DNA of 64,000 nt, from contig NZ_JQFA01000002.1 of the NCBI RefSeq assembly GCF_000763385.1, forward strand, positions 868,001 through 932,000, written 5' to 3'. The stretch comes from Leptolyngbya sp. KIOST-1 (lineage in GTDB: Bacteria > Cyanobacteriota > Cyanobacteriia > Phormidesmidales > Phormidesmidaceae). The notes below the pieces were generated by a model. It made no database searches. It was given only the letters and a program-made list of their open reading frames with translations, and had not been told where the DNA came from. Below are positions 43,628 to 52,667 of the stretch, piece after piece; position 1 is the first letter of the stretch; each line of letters begins with the position of its first letter. The translations under genes and the position numbers were made by a program.

Positions 43628-46600
43628 TTACTCGTCGTCGTCGATGATGGCGTTGCGATCGAGCAGCAGCAGGTTGCGCAGCTGGTCGGTGTCAAACTCG
43701 GTCAGCCAGCCCTCGCCCGCGCTCACCACCTGCTCGGAGAGCACCTTTTTGCTTTCAATCATCTCGTGGATGCGCTCCTCCAGGGTGCCGGTGGTGACGA
43801 ACTTATGCACCTGCACATTGCGGGTCTGGCCGATGCGAAAGGCGCGGTCGGTGGCCTGGTTTTCGATCGCCGGGTTCCACCAGCGATCGTAGTGGAAGAC
43901 GTGGTTGGCGCGGGTGAGGTTGAGGCCCACCCCCCCGGCCTTCAGCGAGAGAATGAACAGGCGCGGGGCGGCGGGGTCGTTCTGGAAGCGATCGACCATG
44001 GCCTCCCGCTGGTTTTTGGTGGTGCTGCCGTAGAGAAACAGCGCCTCCTGGCCCAGGTAGGATTGCAGGTGCCGCTTCAGCAGCTTGCCCCACTCGGCAA
44101 ACTGGGTGAAAATCAGGGCGCGATCGTCCTCGGCGATGACTTCCTCCAGCATTTCGTCGAGCCGCTGGAGCTTGCCCGATCGCCCCTTCAGCCCCAGGCT
44201 GGGCTCCTGGAGAAACTGGGCCGGGTGGTTGCAGATCTGCTTCAGCTTGGTCAGCAGGGCCAGGATCTGCCCCTTGCGCTGGACGCCCGTGGCCTCGTCG
44301 AGGGTTTCGAGCGCGGCATCGACGGTCTGCTGGTAGAGGTTGGCCTGTTCTGCCGAAAGGCCGCAGTAGACGCTCATCTCCTGCTTGTCGGGCAGATCCT
44401 GGATGATGCTGCGATCGGTCTTGAGGCGGCGCAGAATAAACGGCTGCACCAGCCCCTTGAGCGCCCGCAAGGACGCCGTATCGCCATAGCGCTCAATCGG
44501 GGTGGCAAAGCGGCGCTGGAAGAAGTTTTTCGGCCCCAGGTAGCCGGGGTTGAGAAAGTCCATGATCGACCAAAGTTCCCCCAGGCGGTTTTCTACCGGG
44601 GTGCCGGTCAGCGCCACGCGAAACTGGGCCTCGATTTGGCGGGCCGCCTTCGACTGTTTGGCGTCGGCGTTCTTGATGTTCTGGGCTTCGTCCAGCACCA
44701 GGCACTGCCAGTTGACCGACTGCAGCGGCTTCAGGTCGCGGTAGATCAGGGCGTAGCTGGTAATCACCAGGTGCTTATCCTGCACAGCCTTGGCAAAATT
44801 GGCCCCCTTGGGGCGGCGATCGCCGTGGTGCACCAGCACCTTGAGCTTGGGCGCAAACCGCTTCACCTCCTTCTCCCAGTTGCCCAGCACCGAGGTAGGG
44901 CACACCAGCAGCACCGGGGTTTCCAGCCAGCCGTTGTCCTGCAGGTAGAGCAAGAAGGCGATCAGCTGAATGGTCTTGCCCAGACCCATGTCGTCCGCCA
45001 GGCAGGCCCCCAGGCCCCACTGTTCCAAAAAGGCTAGCCAGGATACCCCCCGCGCCTGGTAGGGGCGCAACGTCCCTTTAAAGCCGCTAGGGGCCTCCAT
45101 CTCCTCCAGGGTCTGGTTGCCGGTGGTGAGGGTTTCGATCAGGGTTTGCAGCGCTCCGGTGGCCTCGAAGCTGACCACCGGCAGCCGGTCGATCAGCTGG
45201 GTGTCGCCCGTGCTGATCCGCAGGGCGTCCTCCACCGACAGGGGCGTGGCGGTCTTCTGCCCGGCCAAAAACTGCCGGGCCGCCTTTACGTCCTGGGGCT
45301 TCAGCTCGACCCAGCGACCGTTGATTTCCACCAGCGGTGAGCCCTGGTTGATCAGCTGCTCGAACTCGTCGGCGGAGAGGGTTTCGTCAGCGATCGACAG
45401 CTCCCAGCGAAAGTTGAGCAGGCTCTTGAGGCCCAGGCGCTGACGCTGCTTCTGGGGGGGCACCTCGGCGTGGACCTTCAGACCCAAGCGACCAGAGCCA
45501 TCATCGGCGGCCTGGGCTAGCCCAGGCGGTAACTCGACCTCCACGCCGTTGTCCTGGAGCTGCCAGGCGGTCGCTTTGATGAACTGATAGGCCTGGATCG
45601 GGTCGAGGTCGCAGTGGGTGGGGTGCTGCTGGCGGAGGCTTTCGCGAATCGGGTCGTAGAGGCGGGCGGCTCGGCCCAGGGCCCCCAGCAGCGTTTCCTG
45701 GGGCGCTTTGAGGACAACGCCCTGGTGGTGCAGCTCGGCCACCGGGTGCTGCCAGACCAGATCAGCCCCCAGTCGCCAGTCGGGGGTGGCCGCAGACTGG
45801 ATCTGGTAGTGCAGCTGCCAGGGCTGGTCGAGCGTGGCGGGAGGGGAAAGCACCAGCCGCAGGCGAAACTGGCGGGCTGGGTCTTCGGCCAGGGTTTGCA
45901 GCGGCGTGGTCCAGGTGGTCAACGCTTCCTGCAGACGGGCGGCGGCGGCGGCGGCGGCCTCCAGGGTACCAACCGGCTGGCTGAGGGCCTGGAGCCAGGG
46001 CTGGAGGGGCAACTCTTTACCCAGGTTGGCTAGACCATTGAGGGGTTGGGCCTGGGCCGACTGGCGCACCTGGTGGTCAACCAGGGCGGTCAAAAACTGC
46101 AGCAGCAGCGGTTGTGGATCCAGGAGGGGAAAACCACAGGCCAGCGGCAGCGCTCCTTTAGCTTCCGCCGGCAGATGGGTACGGCCAATCGGCGGCATGA
46201 CCTGGGCAAAGTGGCGCAGCCGCTCCTGGTCGGAGGCACTGTCGAGGAGGGGGTGCCAGCCTGCGGCCAGGGTCTGGCTGGTCAGCTCCAGGTCGGGGAG
46301 AAACTTGCCTCGGGCCAGCAGATTGAGCCCCCAGCGGGCAATGTGGCCCCAGTAGCGCAGGTCGGCCCCAATTTCGCCAGGGCCAGTCAGGGTGTGCTGC
46401 CCCAGGGGCAGAGCCAGCAGAATGGGCAGAAAATCGGCAATTCCGAGCTGCCACCCCTGCACTCGCCAGGGATGGAGGACGGTATTGCCATCGGGGGCCG
46501 CCTGCATTGGGATATCTAATTTGGCGGAGTGTACCGGCGCCAGGGCGGTGTCCAGCAATCGAGCCGGAAGCGGTAGGGCCAGCTCCCCCCAGGTGGGGGC

Positions 46601-46921
46601 AGAGTCCCTTCGAGCATTCGACTTGCCCGACCGCGATCGCCGACTGCCGCCGACTGCCTTGGTTGCGCCTTTCCCCGCCGCGATCGCAGCTTCCGTCAGC
46701 GCCTCTGGAAACAGCCCCCCAGTCGCTGCGGCCCCGCGCCCCACCAGCTGTTTTTGCATACCGCTCAATACCTGCGCCAGGTCGGTTTGCCCCAGGGCGT
46801 AGGGGTGGAGATGCAGTCCCTCCCACGGGGCTAAACCCTCCGCTGGCAGCGGCTGCCAGGCTTCAGCCCAGAGAAAAAACTGCTGCGCCTGGGGAACCCA
46901 ACTGACGTGTAGTATTGCCAT
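43628..46921 (-). CDS. SNF2-family DEAD/DEAH helicase
   Basis: 1097-residue Swi2/Snf2 ATPase that translocates on double-stranded DNA. Residues 1 to about 600 are a family-specific N-terminal region (DUF3670-like, ending near the VSFEATGALQTLIETL block); then Walker A LADDMGLGKTIQLIAFLLYL, the DEAQ box LDEAQNIKNADAKQSK and, in the C-terminal helicase lobe, LSLKAGGVGLNLTRANHVFH and ATDRAFRIGQTRNVQVHKFV. The ATG at 46921 gives MAILHVSWVPQ; an in-frame start at 46954 is less likely. It could act in transcription, repair or removal of DNA-bound proteins. Confidence 0.93.
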   Translation of the reverse strand: MAILHVSWVPQAQQFFLWAEAWQPLPAEGLAPWEGLHLHPYALGQTDLAQVLSGMQKQLVGRGAAATGGLFPEALTEAAIAAGKGATKAVGGSRRSRSGKSNARRDSAPTWGELALPLPARLLDTALAPVHSAKLDIPMQAAPDGNTVLHPWRVQGWQLGIADFLPILLALPLGQHTLTGPGEIGADLRYWGHIARWGLNLLARGKFLPDLELTSQTLAAGWHPLLDSASDQERLRHFAQVMPPIGRTHLPAEAKGALPLACGFPLLDPQPLLLQFLTALVDHQVRQSAQAQPLNGLANLGKELPLQPWLQALSQPVGTLEAAAAAAARLQEALTTWTTPLQTLAEDPARQFRLRLVLSPPATLDQPWQLHYQIQSAATPDWRLGADLVWQHPVAELHHQGVVLKAPQETLLGALGRAARLYDPIRESLRQQHPTHCDLDPIQAYQFIKATAWQLQDNGVEVELPPGLAQAADDGSGRLGLKVHAEVPPQKQRQRLGLKSLLNFRWELSIADETLSADEFEQLINQGSPLVEINGRWVELKPQDVKAARQFLAGQKTATPLSVEDALRISTGDTQLIDRLPVVSFEATGALQTLIETLTTGNQTLEEMEAPSGFKGTLRPYQARGVSWLAFLEQWGLGACLADDMGLGKTIQLIAFLLYLQDNGWLETPVLLVCPTSVLGNWEKEVKRFAPKLKVLVHHGDRRPKGANFAKAVQDKHLVITSYALIYRDLKPLQSVNWQCLVLDEAQNIKNADAKQSKAARQIEAQFRVALTGTPVENRLGELWSIMDFLNPGYLGPKNFFQRRFATPIERYGDTASLRALKGLVQPFILRRLKTDRSIIQDLPDKQEMSVYCGLSAEQANLYQQTVDAALETLDEATGVQRKGQILALLTKLKQICNHPAQFLQEPSLGLKGRSGKLQRLDEMLEEVIAEDDRALIFTQFAEWGKLLKRHLQSYLGQEALFLYGSTTKNQREAMVDRFQNDPAAPRLFILSLKAGGVGLNLTRANHVFHYDRWWNPAIENQATDRAFRIGQTRNVQVHKFVTTGTLEERIHEMIESKKVLSEQVVSAGEGWLTEFDTDQLRNLLLLDRNAIIDDDE

Positions 46922-47136
46922 TAGCCCTATATCTACGACTCGCTCAACGATCAAAATGGGTTGGGGGCAGGCGGGTGGGAACCGATTACCCGCCCGGCGG
47001 GGACAAAACGCTCGTCCATGTCCGGCGGATGAGCCCTACCTCAAAGCCCTTGGGCTACTCCCGGTGCGCAGAAAACCTGCTTAATGTGCCTATCTTACTC
47101 CTTCAAGTTAGCGCTGACGGGCCGTCTCCTGAACCT

Positions 47137-47925
47137 TTAGGCATATTCCATGATCACTGGGGTGTGGTCGCTGGGTTTTTCCCAGCGGCGGGGTTCGAGG
47201 TCGATGGTGCAGCCCAAGGCGCGATCGCCGAGGGCTGCCGACAGGTAGTGGTGGTCAATGCGCCAGCCCATGTTCCGCCGAAAGGAGGCCGCCCGGTAGT
47301 CCCACCAGCTAAAGTGGCCGCCCTCGTCGGTAAACAACCGAAAGCCATCCTTTAACCCCACGGTCAGTACATCCCGCAGCGCCTCCCGCTCCACCGGAGA
47401 CGACATGATGTGCTTGTCTTTGCCCTCGGGGTTGTAGATGTCTTTATCCTCGAGGGCAATGTTGAAGTCGCCGCAGACGTTGAGGTTGGGGTAGGTTTCC
47501 AGCAGGGCCGCCAGGTATTCCTTCAGACAAGCCAGCCAGCGCAGCTTGTACTCGTACTTCTCGCTGCCGATAGAACTGCCGTTGGGCACGTAGAGATTCA
47601 CAATATAAATGTCGCCCCACAGCCCGGCAATCACCCGCTTTTGATCATCCAGATCGCCCACCCGCTCTGCCCCCAGAACTGCGGCAAAGCCATACTGCAC
47701 GTTCTCCAACGGCTGCTGGCTCAGCAGCGCCACGCCATTGTAGGACTTTTGACCGTAGATGTAGGCGGTGTAGCCCAGCTCCGAAAACGCTGCGGTCGGA
47801 AACGTCTCATTCACCACCTTGGTCTCTTGCAGGCACAGCACGTCCACGGGGTTGGTTTGCAGCCACTGGGTCGCGTGGTCAAGGCGCGATCGAATGGAGT
47901 TGACATTCCAGGTGGCAATTTTCAT
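47137..47925 (-). CDS. xth: Exodeoxyribonuclease III
   Basis: 262-residue AP endonuclease / 3'-5' exonuclease of base-excision repair. MKIATWNVNSIRSRLDHATQ and VLCLQETKVVNETFPTAAF hold the metal-binding Asn and Glu, NVCGDFNIALEDKDIYNPEG the catalytic Asp, and WRIDHHYLSAAL with PSDHTPVIMEYA the final Asp-His pair. The longer frame to 48174 runs antisense through the IS3 fragment and is not real. Confidence 0.95.
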   Translation of the reverse strand: MKIATWNVNSIRSRLDHATQWLQTNPVDVLCLQETKVVNETFPTAAFSELGYTAYIYGQKSYNGVALLSQQPLENVQYGFAAVLGAERVGDLDDQKRVIAGLWGDIYIVNLYVPNGSSIGSEKYEYKLRWLACLKEYLAALLETYPNLNVCGDFNIALEDKDIYNPEGKDKHIMSSPVEREALRDVLTVGLKDGFRLFTDEGGHFSWWDYRAASFRRNMGWRIDHHYLSAALGDRALGCTIDLEPRRWEKPSDHTPVIMEYA

Positions 47926-48001
47926 GGAGAGTTGGGAATGAAACGAGAGGTCACAATGGTTTAGCTTAAAGGGATTTGGTGCGTTGGGGTTAGGGAAGGG
48001 G

Positions 48002-49239
48002 TTGAAGTGACCCCCGATTTTCGGACACAAGGCTAAGAGCAGTATCCTTGTTCCACAGGAGGGGGCAACTATGAGCGCAAACCGACGACAGTACACAGCT
48101 GAATTTAAGGCCAAAGTGGTGTTGCAAATGCTAATGGGAGAGAAAACGTCAGCCGAGATTTGCCGAAGCCACAAACTCCATTCCAGCGTGCTTAATCGCT
48201 GGCGAAAGGAATTTTTAGATCACGCGACCACGATATTTGAGGCCGATTCAGGCCATGAGGCTGACCAACAACGGATTGCCGAGCTGGAGCGATTGGTGGG
48301 CCAATTGACGATGAAATTAGAGATTGCAAAAAAAGCCTCGCAGTCCTTCAATCAACTGGCCCAGCGAGGCCACAATGCTATCTTTGCTGATGCCCTGGAG
48401 TACGACTTTGGCCTGCTCGATCGCATGTACAAAGAGCACGAGCCTGGTCAGGTTCCAGTCAAAATGGAGGAACTGGCTGAGCACATTCGTAGCGCCGATG
48501 GGTTTGTGGTGGTAACGGGCGAATACAACCACTCTGTTCAGCCGGGGCTGAGCAATTTGATGGATCACTTTCTGGAAGAGTACTACTTTCGCCCGGCGGG
48601 GATTGTGTCGTACTCGGTGGGGGGATTTGGCGGGGTGCGGGCCGCTGTGCACCTGCGGGTGATGCTGGGGGAGATGGGTATGCCCACCATTTCGTCGATG
48701 TTTGCGATCTCAAAGATTACCGAGGCGATCGACGCCGATGGCAAGGCCCAGGATGAGTCATTGATCAAACGCCTGGGTTCCTTTTTAGACGAGCTGGAGT
48801 GGTACGAAGAGGCCCTCAAGCGGCAGCGCGACGAAAAGGGAAGGCCCTTTTAGACAACTTGCGAGAGGGATGGTTTTCGACTCGAACCCTTCCAAAGAGG
48901 GAGGGTAGCTCTAAATTCCTACGGAATCATGAAAATTGTGGGCAATGAGAAGGTTGCGCCCAGGCTGGCCGAGCAGAGGTAGTGAATGTTGGGAGCAGCG
49001 GCGATCGCCCCTTGCAGCGCGGCCATTAGCACCCCGTGCTCGGCCCCGTAATACACGGCATCGGTGCCCAGGTCGGTGGGTAAAAACTGCACCACCCGAC
49101 CGTAGTCCCCGTCGGAGAGCTGCACTTTGTCAAAGTGGCAAATGTGCGGCCCGATCTGGGGCCACAGCCCCAGGCCCTTAAAAATATCGGCTGAGGTCAG
49201 TGAAAAGGCGTAGGCCCGCTGCCGGGAAGCGGCCCCCGC
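48002..49239. repeat. 1238-bp inverted repeat, copy A (partner at 61051-62288)
   Basis: The two segments are reverse complements with every base pair obeying position A + position B = 110290; identity appears complete where compared, and both encode the same 260-residue ORF. It starts six bases outside an IS3-type end (TGACCCCCGATTTTCGG at 48008) and ends inside an FAD-monooxygenase gene that continues natively beyond 49239 only in this copy. This makes copy A the likely source of copy B. Confidence 0.9.
48071..48853 (+). CDS. Chimeric protein: IS3 OrfA helix-turn-helix fused to NADPH-dependent FMN reductase domain (copy A)
   Basis: 260-residue ORF. Residues 1-about 90 are an IS3-type OrfA: RRQYTAEFKAKVVLQMLMGE then SAEICRSHKLHSSVLNRWRK (helix-turn-helix) and a leucine-rich coiled coil AELERLVGQLTMKLEIAKKA. 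From about residue 91 it continues in frame as an FMN_red flavodoxin-like domain: FGLLDRMYKE, IRSADGFVVVTGEYNHSVQP, MDHFLEEYYFRPAGIVSYSV and GGFGGVRAAVHLRVMLGEMG. The reductase lacks its first strand and phosphate-binding loop (about 30 residues), so flavin binding is doubtful. GGAGGGGGCAACT precedes the start. The gene may be an accident of rearrangement rather than a working protein. Confidence 0.7.
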   Translation: MSANRRQYTAEFKAKVVLQMLMGEKTSAEICRSHKLHSSVLNRWRKEFLDHATTIFEADSGHEADQQRIAELERLVGQLTMKLEIAKKASQSFNQLAQRGHNAIFADALEYDFGLLDRMYKEHEPGQVPVKMEELAEHIRSADGFVVVTGEYNHSVQPGLSNLMDHFLEEYYFRPAGIVSYSVGGFGGVRAAVHLRVMLGEMGMPTISSMFAISKITEAIDADGKAQDESLIKRLGSFLDELEWYEEALKRQRDEKGRPF

Positions 49240-49416
49240 CGCCGTTTGGGCTTCGATCACCGCCACCTGCAGGCCGCTGGGGGCCAGCGTTGCCGCCAGA
49301 GTCAGCCCCACAATGCCGCCGCCGACAATGGCCACATCGACCGCCAGTTCAGAGCGTAGATCCGCCGGGCGATCGGCGGAGACCGGAGAGCGAAAGTGAG
49401 GAGTGGTAGCGGTCAT
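48919..49416 (-). pseudogene. FAD-dependent hydroxylase (UbiH/COQ6-like), 3' truncated
   Basis: N-terminal 150 residues of an FAD monooxygenase: DVAIVGGGIVGLTLAATLAP is the dinucleotide-binding GxGxxG motif, with ASRQRAYAFSLTSADIFKGL next. Similarity stops near NIHYLCSASLGATF and unrelated codons lead to a stop; full proteins have about 410 residues with an internal GD-FAD motif that is missing. The relatives hydroxylate quinone rings. Start ATG at 49416 gives MTATTPHFRSP. Confidence 0.75.
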
Positions 49417-49544
49417 AGGGGCAGGGTTCACCGTGGCTATAGATCTATTCTGGCCCCATGATCTATCAGAAATCAAGGCTAGCCAGGGCAATGGCGAGGT
49501 TCGGATCGGCGGTTGAAAGGAGTTTCCCCAACGGTGGGCAATGC

Positions 49545-49970
49545 CTAATCCTGACCATACAACAGGTCCATATCCGGGGCTTCTGTGCAGTAGAAGTGCA
49601 CCCAGACGTAGGCGTGTTGAAACAGGGCCACCGCCAGGGCCGCCTGAGACCCGATCAACAGAGCGATCGCCCACAGGCCCAGAAAGGCAAAGACATACAT
49701 GGCATTGCCGCTCCAGGCAAAGGCTCCCTGCTGTACCAGCGGCATGGTCCGGTAGTGCGATCGAAAGTGGTCGCCGCCAATGGCGCGGGGAATGCCAAAG
49801 TAGCGTGCCACTGACCAGAGGGTGTAGAGGGCCGGAATTAGCAGCGCCAACCCCAGCCCCAGGGCAATAGGCTGGGGCAGCGCTAGAGAGCCGCGATTGG
49901 CGATCGCCAGCCCGACAACCAAAATCGGACGGGCCACCAGCAGGGGCAGAAAGAGCAGTCCCCAGACCAC
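49545..49970 (-). CDS. Isoprenylcysteine methyltransferase-like membrane protein, N-terminus probably lost
   Basis: Up to 142 residues with four hydrophobic helices. YFGIPRAIGGDHFRSHYRTM then PLVQQGAFAWSGNAMYVFAF resembles the phospholipid/isoprenylcysteine methyltransferase pattern in which a GPY-x-x-RHPxY-like block precedes helices. Relatives have about 200 residues; a TAG lies just upstream of the GTG at 49970 in this frame, so the N-terminal part is absent. It begins 14 bases from the divergent Uma2 gene. Confidence 0.5.
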   Translation of the reverse strand: MVWGLLFLPLLVARPILVVGLAIANRGSLALPQPIALGLGLALLIPALYTLWSVARYFGIPRAIGGDHFRSHYRTMPLVQQGAFAWSGNAMYVFAFLGLWAIALLIGSQAALAVALFQHAYVWVHFYCTEAPDMDLLYGQD

Positions 49971-49984
49971 CAGGGGGTCTACCC

Positions 49985-50578
49985 ATGTACGCCGTTATTT
50001 CCCGCGACACCATCCAGCTACCGCCGGGCACGGTGGTGCGTATGCCGGGCACCTGGCAGGACTACCAGACCCTCTGTCACAGCCGGGGGAATAGCTCTAT
50101 CCCTCGGGTCAAATACCGTAGCGGCGAGATTTTGCTCATGAGCCCCATGCCCCGCCACGGTCGGGAGGCCAGCCTGCTTGCCGACATTGTCAAAGCTCTG
50201 CTGGACAGCGTCGGGCGCAATTACGAAGCTTTCACCCCAATCACCATGGAGCTGCCTGAGACCAGCGGGATCGAGCCAGACTACTGCTTTTACATCGACA
50301 ACTGGGCGGCGGCGGTGGGCAAAGACCGCATCCGGTGGGACGCTGAGCCTCCCCCCGATCTAGTGATCGAGATCGACATCACCTCCTACACCGCCGTCGA
50401 AGATTACGCCGCCTACCAGGTGCCCGAGGTGTGGCTCTATCAGCGGGGGCAGCTGCAGCTGTTTGCCCTCACCGCTGGGGGCTATCAAGGGGCCGCCGAG
50501 ATTGCCCGGATTACGGGCTGCTCCCTGGGTAACGCCCGGGAGTTTATGGCCAAACTCTGGTTGACTGACAAAAGTTGA
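49985..50578 (+). CDS. Uma2-family restriction-endonuclease-fold protein, 3' end replaced by IS4
   Basis: DUF820/Uma2 protein, PD-(D/E)XK nuclease fold, very abundant in cyanobacteria. PRVKYRSGEILLMSPMPRHG is the family start, SGIEPDYCFYIDNW and PPPDLVIEIDITSYT carry the acidic active-site residues, and YAAYQVPEVWLYQRGQLQLF follows. The IS4 element enters at 50557, so the last seven codons (LWLTDKS-type) come from the IS end and the native C-terminus is missing a few to about 20 residues. Confidence 0.82.
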   Translation: MYAVISRDTIQLPPGTVVRMPGTWQDYQTLCHSRGNSSIPRVKYRSGEILLMSPMPRHGREASLLADIVKALLDSVGRNYEAFTPITMELPETSGIEPDYCFYIDNWAAAVGKDRIRWDAEPPPDLVIEIDITSYTAVEDYAAYQVPEVWLYQRGQLQLFALTAGGYQGAAEIARITGCSLGNAREFMAKLWLTDKS

Positions 50579-50711
50579 ATTTAGGCGACGGAGAGGCCTG
50601 CTAAGCGGTGGTTTCGGAGATTGAAGAGGTCAAGGGGGAGTCAGCGTTCTAAGCTTAGATACCACTCAAAAGCGTAAACGCTGTGAAAAAAACTCCCCTC
50701 TCTACAATGCC

Positions 50712-51869
50712 TTGAACGCCTGGCTGGGTCAATCAGTGCCTTGGGCACATCGAGCCCATTTGACGACCTGCCTCTGGATGGTGGTGGCCCTGCTCCAACG
50801 AGGAGAGGTCAGCCTGACGCGGTGGTTACCCTATGTGCCGTGTCGAGGGGTGCAGGCGCAAAGCAAACAACGCCGTTTGAGCCGCTGGTTACACAATAGT
50901 CGTCTGAACGTCCACCGCTTGTACCAACCGTTGATCCAGGCGGCGTTAGCCGATTGGGGTGAGGACTGTTTGTACCTGAGTTTGGACACCTCGCTGTTTT
51001 GGGATGAGTATTGCTTAATCCGCCTGTCGGTGGTGCATCGAGGCCGAGCATTGCCTGTGGTCTGGCGGGTGCTCCGGCACCGCAGTGCCTCGGTTGCCTT
51101 CAGCGAGTATCAGGAAATGCTCCATCAAGCCGCCAATCGATTGCCCCAGGGGGTGAAAGTGGTCGTACTGGCTGACCGGGGCTTCATTCACACCGAGGCT
51201 ATGACCGCTATCACGACTCAATTAGACTGGCATTACCGGATCCGGATCAAGCGCAACACCTGGATTTGGCGGGCCGGTCACGGGTGGTGCCAATTGAAGG
51301 ACATTCACCTTCAGCGGGGAGAGGCGCTCTGTTGGCACACCGTTAAGCTCCACAAAGGGGAGTGGTACGGCCCCGTGCATATTGCCTTTGGCTATAACAG
51401 CATCAATGGCGAGTTTTGGGCCATCGTCAGCGACGAACCTACCGGCCTCCATACCTTCGAGGAATACGGGTTGCGCTTCGACATTGAGGAGGCGTTCCTC
51501 GATGACCAATCCAACGGTTGGAATCTCCAGAAATCCGAAATTCGCGACCTCTGCGCCCTCTCGCGGCTCTGGTTCCTCTTGGCCATCGCTACCCTCTATG
51601 TCACGGCCCAAGGTGTCGAGGTCGTTGCTGCTGGCCAACGTCGCTGGGTCGACCCTCATTGGTTTCGCGGCAATAGTTACTTTCGCATTGGGTGGGATTG
51701 GGTGAAGGCGGCCTTAGAAAACAGTTGGCGGCTCATTCGTCAGGTTCGTTTCACCCATAACCGCGATCCCGAACCCGCCATGGCGTCTCGGAAACAGCAT
51801 GAGCAACGCACCAAAGGCGGCCTTAGAAAACAGTTGGCGGCTCATTCGTCAGGTTCGTTTCACCCATAA
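50712..51869 (+). pseudogene. IS4-family transposase with frameshifted C-terminus
   Basis: Nearly the same protein as copy 1 with scattered substitutions (for example LADWGEDC against LAHWDEDC). DDE residues are intact, but the 109-bp duplication shifts the frame after EQRT, replacing the last 15 residues by a 17-residue tail ending SSGSFHP. The loss is small, so activity cannot be excluded. Confidence 0.85.
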
Positions 51870-51922
51870 CCGCGATCCCGAACCCGCCATGGCGTCTCGG
51901 AAACAGCATGAGCAACGCACCT
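51705..51922. repeat. 109-bp tandem duplication inside IS4 copy 2
   Basis: Bases 51705-51813 are repeated at 51814-51922. The unit starts AAGGCGGCCTTAGAAAACAG and ends with GAGCAACGCACC-like sequence. 109 is not divisible by 3, which explains the transposase frameshift. Confidence 0.93.
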
Positions 51923-51986
51923 ATCGAATCGAATTCAAAATACACACGTACTGCTATGTCGCCGATTAGTTTTGTCAGTCAACCAG

Positions 51987-52542
51987 TCGGTTTCGTTAGG
52001 TTTGAATAGTTCCGCAGTAAATGAATCACTAAAATTTGAGTGAGTGATTCGACATAAAGTTTCCCCATCATCCCATGCGATCGCAACTCAGCCAATATCA
52101 GCATGCCAATCTGGTGAAGTTGAAGATCTTGCTGACCAAAACAATGTATGAACTCGAACCGGCTTGAATCCATATCAGAGGCTTCAGCAACCTGTTGAAT
52201 CAGTTCTGGTTTTAAGCAAATGAATAGTGGAGAGCAGGTGATACCACTTTTATCTTGACACCAGTAGCTTGGCTGTCCAGCTGGAATAAAGAGATTGTCC
52301 CCTTCCTGAAGGATCGATTCATGCTGTCGATCGTCCCGTTTTTGAATTATATGAGTAGGATTCCCTAGGTGTAAGCTTAGCCAGTGGTCTGAAAGGGCTG
52401 GGAGTTCTACCTCATAGGTTGAAGCAGGACTTTGACACTGCTCCACCAAAATGCCATTCCAATTCATTTGACGACTGGAGATCATCAGTGGTTTCTTGAA
52501 CCGTTGGCTGAGTTCAAGCGAGTTGAGCTGGTGGCTGGCCAT
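51987..52542 (-). pseudogene. AraC-type regulator, N-terminal domain only
   Basis: About 185 residues of the ligand-binding domain of an AraC-family regulator: WLSLHLGNPTHIIQKRDDRQ, GDNLFIPAGQPSYWCQDKSG (cupin) and a helical linker SLTQILVIHLLRNYSN. The C-terminal double helix-turn-helix that should follow is cut off where IS4 copy 2 begins at 51986. The ATG at 52542 is chosen over a GTG five codons upstream. A+T-richer than the backbone. Confidence 0.72.
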
Positions 52543-52667
52543 AGAGCTTGCTCTCACTGATTGCTTGGAACTACGAAATCAATACTTCCCACCGACATTC
52601 CGCAGGTTGACAAAAAGAATATTTGGCGGGGCTGAGGTAAGCTCAGGGCAAGCCATGGGATCGCGTC

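Larger units (their letters stand above)
50557..51986 (+). mobile_element. IS4-family insertion sequence, copy 2 (1430 bp, opposite orientation)
   Basis: Same 17-bp terminal repeats as copy 1 (50557-50573 and 51970-51986). It exceeds copy 1 by exactly 109 bp because of one internal tandem duplication. No target duplication: left flank GGCCAAACT, right flank TCGGTTTCG. Each flank is a truncated gene, which points to recombination or an adjacent deletion after insertion. Confidence 0.92.

Noticed and set aside
43595-45037. 480-codon plus-strand ORF
   Set aside because: Lies antisense within the SNF2 helicase, which has clear motifs throughout; high GC makes long antisense frames common.
47926-48174. 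N-terminal extension of exonuclease III
   Set aside because: The added codons run antisense through the IS3 fragment of the repeat; the standard MKIATWNVNSIRS start is at 47925.
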